A stretch of DNA of 38,260 bases from Omnitrophica bacterium GWA2_41_15 (GTDB taxonomy: Bacteria; Omnitrophota; Gorgyraeia; Gygaellales; Profunditerraquicolaceae). Of the stretch, positions 33,805-38,260 are shown one piece after another. The stretch lies in the NCBI GenBank assembly GCA_919902045.1, contig CAKKSP010000036.1, positions 1 through 38,260 of the forward strand. The letters are read 5' to 3'. A program made the translations under genes and the position numbers. The stretch's first letter is position 1. Every line of letters begins with the position of its first letter. The notes below the pieces were generated by a model. The model was given only the letters and a program-made list of their open reading frames with translations. It searched no databases and was not told where the DNA came from.

Positions 33805-34601
33805 GCCGGGTATCGCAAACCTTTAAAAGATTAAAAAATGAAAAGCGTAAAGCGTTTATCGCTTTTTTGACCGCAGGCTATCCTGATCTTAAAACCACGG
33901 GAGAGTTCGTCAGCGCTTTTGCTGATGCGGGAGTGGATATTATTGAATTAGGCGTGCCGTTTTCTGATCCGATGGCAGACGGCCCTGTAATACAGGAATC
34001 TTCACAGGAAGCGCTTAAAAAAGGCGTAACGCTTAAAAAAATCATTTCCTTAGTAAAAGAGATACGTTCTAAGACTCAAATCCCCATTTGCTTAATGAGC
34101 TATTACAATCCGATTTTTTGTTTTGGCCAGGAAAAATTTATGAAGCTCGCAGCTGTTTGCGGCGTGGACGGGATAATTATCCCGGATCTTCCTCCGGATG
34201 AGGCAGATACTTTTATCAAAGCCGGAAGAAAAAATAAAATTGATACGGTTTTTTTTCTTTCTCCGACTTCAAGCAAAGAGAGGGTTAAAATAGTTTCAAA
34301 AGCATCAACCGGTTTTATTTATTATGTGTCTATTGCCGGAGTTACCGGAGAGCGTAAGGTGTTGTCAAAAGATATTTCAAGCCATGTAAATTTGATCAAG
34401 CAGCAGACAGATAAGCCGGTATGCGTCGGATTCGGAATCTCGGATAACAAGCAGGTAGCAGAAATATATAAATTTGCCGACGGCGTGATTGTTGGAAGCG
34501 CTATTGTTAAAAAAATCAAAGAATCAATTAACCGTAAAGGCCTGGTAGCGCATGTTACTGCATATGTTGCCAGTTTGAAGAATGCCAAAAAAAGAGTTTG
34601 A
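33801..34601 (+). CDS. trpA: Tryptophan synthase alpha chain
   Basis: TIM-barrel subunit that cleaves indole-3-glycerol phosphate and channels indole to TrpB. The 266-residue product has FLTAGYPDL, catalytic E49 in [11 protein letters not shown] and D60 in [10 protein letters not shown] (matching Salmonella numbering), [29 protein letters not shown] and VGFGISD. It overlaps trpB by 4 nt; the following peptidase gene starts inside its 3' end (20 nt). Confidence 0.95.
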   Translation: MSRVSQTFKRLKNEKRKAFIAFLTAGYPDLKTTGEFVSAFADAGVDIIELGVPFSDPMADGPVIQESSQEALKKGVTLKKIISLVKEIRSKTQIPICLMSYYNPIFCFGQEKFMKLAAVCGVDGIIIPDLPPDEADTFIKAGRKNKIDTVFFLSPTSSKERVKIVSKASTGFIYYVSIAGVTGERKVLSKDISSHVNLIKQQTDKPVCVGFGISDNKQVAEIYKFADGVIVGSAIVKKIKESINRKGLVAHVTAYVASLKNAKKRV

Positions 34602-35862
34602 GAAGACAAAACTTGCAAACGGGGTAGAAGTTGTTACTAATGCCATGTCAGGGCGCGCTTCGGTAGCTATAGGAATTTGGGTACGTTCCGGAGGCCGATA
34701 TGAAAACTTGCAGAACAAAGGTATCGCGCATTTTTTAGAGCACCTGCTTTTTAAAGGTAGTAAAAAATACTCTTGTCGTCAGCTTAAAGAAGCTATTGAA
34801 GGGAGGGGCGGCTCTCTTAACGGATTTACTGCCGAAGAGATGACTTGCTACTTGACAAAGATTCCCAGCCGTTATCTTGACTTGGGGCTTGATGTTTTGT
34901 CGGATATGGTACTCAATCCTTTATTAGAAGATGAAGAGATCGCAAAAGAGAAAACCGTTATTATAGAAGAGATCAAGATGTATAAAGACCTTCCGCAAAG
35001 CCACGTGCATGAGCTTTTGGATGAATTGCTTTGGCCGGGGCAGCCTTTGGGAGTATCTTTGGCAGGAAGCGTTGAAACGGTAAGCGCTATAAATCAGGAA
35101 GCGCTTAGTAAGTTTCAAAAAGAGTTTTATACCTGTTCTAATATTGTGGTAAGCGTTGCCGGAGCTTTAAAACATAAAGATGTGGTAAAAAAAGCAAAAG
35201 AAGCGTTTGGAGCTTTAAAAAAATCAAAACGGAATAGTTTTGTTCCGGCTACTGTCGATCAAAAAGAACCGCAGCTTAAAATTCTGAATAAAGATACAGA
35301 GCAGACGCATCTTGCGATGGGATATCACGCAATCGCGCGGGAACATCCTTTGCGCCATGCAGCTACTTTGCTTAATATTGTCTTAGGCGGAAATATGTCC
35401 AGCCGTCTATTTGATGAAATGCGCGAGAAGCGCGGTCTGGCTTATGAAATCGGCGCAGGCATTAGGCGTTTTTATGATACAGGAGTTTTTATAGTACACG
35501 CTGGTATTGATAATTCTAAGGTGGAAGAAGCGCTTGAAATAATTCTAACTGAACTTTCCAAGATAAAAAAAGAGTTGGTTAGCGAAGGAGAGTTCAAGCG
35601 CGCCAAAGATTTTTACCTAGGCCAGCTTGCCTTGGCGCTTGAAGACACATCGGATAATATGCTTTTATTGGGGGAAGCGCTTACTGCCGGAGAAAAAATT
35701 CATACTTACCGCAATCTTTGTTCTCAGGTTAACCGCGTGCGTCGTCCGGATATCTGCGAGGCAGCAAAACTTTTCTTTAAAGAAGAAAAACTCAATCTTG
35801 CCTTAATCGGGCCGCTTGCTGAAAAAGAAACCCGCATTAAGAGTTGCCTTAAGCTAAGCTAA
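34582..35862 (+). CDS. M16-family zinc peptidase (processing-peptidase-like)
   Basis: The 426-residue protein has the inverted zinc motif HFLEH (H50, E53, H54) in GIAHFLEHLLFKG, with the downstream glutamate ligand near E129-E130 (VIIEEIKMYKD). The C-terminal half has the M16 substrate/dimer motif MREKRGLAYEIGAGIRRF. This is the one-domain, PqqL/MPP-like size, typically a homodimer or a heterodimer with an inactive partner; no partner gene is here. No signal peptide is seen, so it is probably cytoplasmic. It overlaps trpA by 20 nt. Substrate unknown. Confidence 0.9.
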   Translation: MPKKEFEKTKLANGVEVVTNAMSGRASVAIGIWVRSGGRYENLQNKGIAHFLEHLLFKGSKKYSCRQLKEAIEGRGGSLNGFTAEEMTCYLTKIPSRYLDLGLDVLSDMVLNPLLEDEEIAKEKTVIIEEIKMYKDLPQSHVHELLDELLWPGQPLGVSLAGSVETVSAINQEALSKFQKEFYTCSNIVVSVAGALKHKDVVKKAKEAFGALKKSKRNSFVPATVDQKEPQLKILNKDTEQTHLAMGYHAIAREHPLRHAATLLNIVLGGNMSSRLFDEMREKRGLAYEIGAGIRRFYDTGVFIVHAGIDNSKVEEALEIILTELSKIKKELVSEGEFKRAKDFYLGQLALALEDTSDNMLLLGEALTAGEKIHTYRNLCSQVNRVRRPDICEAAKLFFKEEKLNLALIGPLAEKETRIKSCLKLS

Positions 35863-35863
35863 T

Positions 35864-36880
35864 ATGGAAAATTTTTTTTCAGCCTGGATAATTTTAATCA
35901 CGCTTTTTGTTTTGGCGGTGATTTCATTTTTCTTTTCCGCTTCTGAAACTGCTATTATCGGATTAAGTAAGATCCGGCTGCATCATTTGGTAAATAACGG
36001 GGTTAAGCATGCGCAATCCGTACAGCGGATTGTTACAAAGCTTGATAAATTTATTACCGCGATTCTCGTGGGAAATAATTTTGTAAATATTGCCGTATCA
36101 AGTATTATCACTGTGATTTTTGTGCAGTTTTTTGGCTATCGCTGGGGTGTTGTGCTGGCAACGTTTGTTACTGCTTTTTTTATCCTGATTTTATGCGAAG
36201 TTACCCCGAAGATTTTGGCGATTAAGCACGCGGAAAAAATAGCGCTTCTTATCAGCCCTTTTATGGAGCTGATCCTAAAAATATTTGACCCGGTTTTTCA
36301 TATTTTTACAACTATTAGTAATTCTATCCTGCGTATTTTTGGTATTGAAGCCTCAAAGAGGGCAGCGCTAATTACCGAAGAAGAGTTGCGCACAATGATT
36401 GAAATCGGTAAAGAGGAGGGGGTACTGACTGATCAGGAGCGCAAAATGCTTCATCGTATCTTTGAGTTTGGTGATACTCGGGTAAGTGAGGTCATGGCCC
36501 CAAAAGATAAAATCGTGGCAGTTAATGTAAACGCTTCTGCTGAAGAGGTGCTTGATATATTTTCTGAAGAGGGGCATGCACGTCTTCCGGTATATGAGGG
36601 AAGTAGCGATAATATGATCGGAATAATTTATGCCCGCGATTTAGTTTATATTTTAAGGGATAAAGGATTATTCCTTATACGCGATCTTCTGCGTGATGCT
36701 TATTTTGTGCCTGGATCATGCAGAGTAAATGAGCTGCTTAAAGCTTTTCAGGCAAAAAAACTCCAGATTGCTATTGTGGTTGATGAAAATAAAAAGACTC
36801 TCGGCCTTGTGACCCTTGAGGACCTGCTTGAGGAAATTGTCGGTGAAATCGAAGCCGAACCCCGTCTTGCTAATATTTGA
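35864..36880 (+). CDS. CNNM/CorC-type membrane protein with CBS pair, short form
   Basis: The 338-residue protein has a DUF21/CNNM transmembrane domain (about 1-170; FFFSASETAIIGLSKIRL and GNNFVNIAVSSI are the signature stretches) and two CBS domains (VSEVMAPKDKIVAVNVNASAEEVLDIF ... HARLPVYE and KKTLGLVTLEDLLEEIVGEI). It stops shortly after the second CBS, without the CorC_HlyC domain found in many relatives of ~420 residues. Such proteins are thought to move Mg2+ or other cations, or detect nucleotide; not provable here. It begins 1 nt after the M16 stop and has no visible Shine-Dalgarno. Confidence 0.87.
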   Translation: MENFFSAWIILITLFVLAVISFFFSASETAIIGLSKIRLHHLVNNGVKHAQSVQRIVTKLDKFITAILVGNNFVNIAVSSIITVIFVQFFGYRWGVVLATFVTAFFILILCEVTPKILAIKHAEKIALLISPFMELILKIFDPVFHIFTTISNSILRIFGIEASKRAALITEEELRTMIEIGKEEGVLTDQERKMLHRIFEFGDTRVSEVMAPKDKIVAVNVNASAEEVLDIFSEEGHARLPVYEGSSDNMIGIIYARDLVYILRDKGLFLIRDLLRDAYFVPGSCRVNELLKAFQAKKLQIAIVVDENKKTLGLVTLEDLLEEIVGEIEAEPRLANI

Positions 36881-36896
36881 AAATACATTAACTATT

Positions 36897-36942
36897 ACAC
36901 CCGGCGCAATCGGAAGGTGCGCCGGTGTGCCCTAACTGGGCA
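36897..36942 (+). promoter_or_regulatory. Two-hairpin leader upstream of the receiver gene
   Basis: An 11-bp GC-rich stem with one bulged C joins 36897-36908 to 36918-36928 (core CCGGCGCA/TGCGCCGG, 9-nt loop). It abuts a second stem, TGCCC (36928-36932) with GGGCA (36938-36942). No T-run follows. It lies 31 nt before the ATG of the receiver gene. It may be a transcript-processing site or a regulatory leader; no known riboswitch class is matched. Confidence 0.5.
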
Positions 36943-36973
36943 AGTGTCACTAAAACTGGTAAAGGGGAGTAAA

Positions 36974-37351
36974 ATGATAAAAATTCTATTGGTAGAAGAT
37001 GAGAAACAATTAGTAGAGTGTTTGGTTTCATCATTAACTAGGCGCGGTTATGATGTTTATTCAGCAAGCAATGGTAAAGAAGCGCTTGAGATTGAAAAAA
37101 ATAATAATCCGGATTTGGTTTTTCTTGACCTGGGCTTGCCTGATATGGACGGACGCGAAGTGTTGAAGGGGATTAGGCTTTCTAATCCTACGCGTAAAAT
37201 AGTAGTTTTAAGCGGCTACAGTGATCCAAGCACGCAAAAAGAGCTTAAGGAGCTTGGAGCGGATTATTTTGTAAATAAGCCGATTGTCCCTGCAGTCTTG
37301 TATAAATTTATTGAGGATACTTTAGCCGCTGTTTCTTATCCAGAAGGATAG
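36974..37351 (+). CDS. Stand-alone response-regulator receiver domain
   Basis: ATG at 36974 chosen because GGGGAG precedes it; the frame is open upstream to 36917 through the leader hairpin, but that part is not receiver-like. The 125-residue product is a single CheY-like domain with acidic pocket VEDEKQ (E8, D9), phosphoacceptor D52 (FLDLGLPDMDG), S80 (VVLSGYSD) in the T/S position, and K102 (VNKP). There is no output domain, so it should signal through a protein partner. The next gene 42 nt downstream encodes a small H-box protein, and a coiled-coil membrane protein follows. Confidence 0.92.
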   Translation: MIKILLVEDEKQLVECLVSSLTRRGYDVYSASNGKEALEIEKNNNPDLVFLDLGLPDMDGREVLKGIRLSNPTRKIVVLSGYSDPSTQKELKELGADYFVNKPIVPAVLYKFIEDTLAAVSYPEG

Positions 37352-37352
37352 A

Positions 37353-37371
37353 CCTTCCTGTTAAAGGAAGG
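37353..37371 (+). other. Short hairpin between the receiver and H-box genes
   Basis: CCTTCCT (37353-37359) pairs perfectly with AGGAAGG (37365-37371) around GTTAA. It is followed by GGGAGGAG, the ribosome site of the next gene, not a T-run, so it is not a full terminator. It may modulate the relative expression of the two genes. Confidence 0.5.
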
Positions 37372-37393
37372 GCCTTGAGGGAGGAGATTTTTT

Positions 37394-37636
37394 ATGTCAA
37401 CGTTGCGCGAGCTTTTCCATGGTATCGGTAATAATTATAATTTAGTCTTAATAAGCGCAGGCGTAAGCGAAGAGTTGGTTGATTTGTGTCTTATCGAAAA
37501 AGACCCTGAAAAATTAAAAGTCACACTTGGGGAAATAAAAAGTAATTTAGCAAAAATTAGCAGTTCTGTGTTGGCAGCAGATGAGAAGCTGCGCCAGATC
37601 CACGAGCAGGTGCGTAAAGAAGATATAATTAAATAA
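37394..37636 (+). CDS. Small H-box protein, possible histidine phosphotransferase (DHp-like)
   Basis: The 80-residue product is predicted all-helical. Near the N-terminus it has LFHGIGNNYNLV: H9 followed by N13 four residues later, the H-x-I-x-N pattern of the HisKA H-box (as in HEIRN). A second helix of about 40 residues (DPEKLKVTLGEIKSNL through LRQIHEQV) would complete a two-helix DHp hairpin. There is no ATP-binding domain. A strong GGAGG upstream supports the ATG. With the receiver 42 nt upstream it could be a Spo0B/ChpT-like phosphotransfer partner; that is inference. An alternative is a docking protein with a chance H-box. Confidence 0.65.
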   Translation: MSTLRELFHGIGNNYNLVLISAGVSEELVDLCLIEKDPEKLKVTLGEIKSNLAKISSSVLAADEKLRQIHEQVRKEDIIK

Positions 37637-38260
37637 TGGATAGCGGGATCATATTAATTGGTTTATCGATGGCAGCAGAGATAATTGCTGCTATGTTTAT
37701 TTTGGCTGAAATTAAAACACAGCCCAAAGAAACTAAAGTCGGCCCTAAAATTTCCTTCCCGGAAGTTCAGATTTCTTCCCTTAAAAAAGAATTAGAAAAA
37801 ATAAATAAGGCTAAAACAGGTTTAGAGGAAGAGCTTAGCAGGCAAAAAGCAATTTCCGGGGCTGATTATACAGAAATAAACCGTCTAAAAAAAGAATGCC
37901 TTGAGACAAAAACAAACCTAGTTGGTAAAGAGCAAGAGTTGCAGAAAATATCTGCACAAAATAAAACATTAGAGATTCAGTTTAATGAGAAACAAATTGC
38001 GCTACAGTCCGCAGAAAAAGCTCAAGAGCCAAAGATTGAAAAATTAAATGCCGAATACTCGGAACTTAAAAATAAGCTGGTAATCAAAGAGCAGGAATTA
38101 AGCCAAAAGCAAAATTTACTGCAGGCGCTGGAAAAAGAGAATAATGATTTAAAAAATAAAGAAGCAGAAGTTACGCATGTTGTAACGGCAAAAAGGGCCA
38201 GTGAAGAAAGTAATATCCAGTCAATCAGAAAGAAAAATAAACGTAAAATTGGCGAGATAC
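37636..38260 (+). CDS. Membrane-anchored coiled-coil protein (3' end outside window)
   Basis: The ATG at 37636 overlaps the previous stop by 1 nt (TAATG); the frame is open to the end of the window, 208 complete codons. It starts with one hydrophobic segment (about residues 4-25, IILIGLSMAAEIIAAMFILA), then about 180 residues of charged, heptad-like coiled coil (LKKELEKINKAKTGLEEEL, LKNKLVIKEQELSQKQ). No domain is recognisable yet. Its junction with the H-box and receiver genes suggests a shared signalling complex. It could be the sensor or scaffold, or continue into a kinase or other domain beyond the window. Confidence 0.7.
   Translation, partial: MDSGIILIGLSMAAEIIAAMFILAEIKTQPKETKVGPKISFPEVQISSLKKELEKINKAKTGLEEELSRQKAISGADYTEINRLKKECLETKTNLVGKEQELQKISAQNKTLEIQFNEKQIALQSAEKAQEPKIEKLNAEYSELKNKLVIKEQELSQKQNLLQALEKENNDLKNKEAEVTHVVTAKRASEESNIQSIRKKNKRKIGEI

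Noticed and set aside
36890-36970. Possible c-di-GMP (GEMM) riboswitch before the receiver gene
   Set aside because: The hairpins are there, but the GEMM core words and tetraloop/receptor arrangement are not seen. Kept only as an unclassified leader.
36917-36973. N-terminal extension of the receiver protein
   Set aside because: These 19 codons overlap the leader hairpin and do not resemble a receiver; the ATG at 36974 has a good ribosome site.

Overview
This 38.3-kb window carries 39 genes, all on the + strand and packed into operons with many 4-nt ATGA/GTGA overlaps. The two end genes run off the window (murD at the left, a membrane/coiled-coil gene at the right). The organism is a diderm-type bacterium with a full peptidoglycan and lipoprotein pathway and standard TAA/TAG/TGA stop usage. 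Gene order, divergent sequences and abundant small palindromic repeats suggest a candidate-phylum lineage, most likely Omnitrophota-like. That placement is an inference from gene content and needs a marker-gene tree.

Layout. 1-9427 is the 3' part of a division/cell-wall (dcw) cluster: murD, ftsW, murG, a secreted HExxH peptidase, murC, murB, ddl, ftsQ, ftsA. ftsZ, normally next, is absent. In its place 9428-10009 holds only palindromic repeats, a 213-bp fold-back element and a canonical terminator. 10010-19283 carries yggS, proC, mtnP, a PfkB-family kinase, ileS, a DksA/TraR-type zinc-finger gene, lspA, lgt, rluD and a secreted TPR protein. 19322-28619 carries polA, glgA, coaE, rho, rpmE, prfA, prmC and murA. 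28623-34601 is a trp operon, trpG-D-C-F-x-B-A, without trpE; x is a secreted EF-hand and heptad-repeat protein. 34582-36880 holds an M16 peptidase and a CNNM/CBS membrane protein. 36974-38260 holds a stand-alone receiver, an 80-residue protein with a histidine-kinase-like H-box, and a membrane-anchored coiled-coil protein.

How the genes work together. murD/G/C/B, ddl and murA make lipid II; ftsW, ftsQ and ftsA belong to the divisome; lspA and lgt are consecutive steps of lipoprotein maturation. prfA and prmC pair a release factor with the methylase that modifies its GGQ. The trp genes convert chorismate (via an unlinked TrpE) to tryptophan.

Most unusual features. (1) A dispersed family of short GTGAC/GTCAC repeats sits inside yggS, ileS, glgA and prmC in frame, and at the stop codon of lgt. 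(2) ftsZ is missing from its usual slot. (3) A possible minimal phosphorelay lies at the right end. (4) Several intergenic palindromes have arms of 7-17 bp. No tRNA, rRNA, CRISPR array or transposase gene was recognised.
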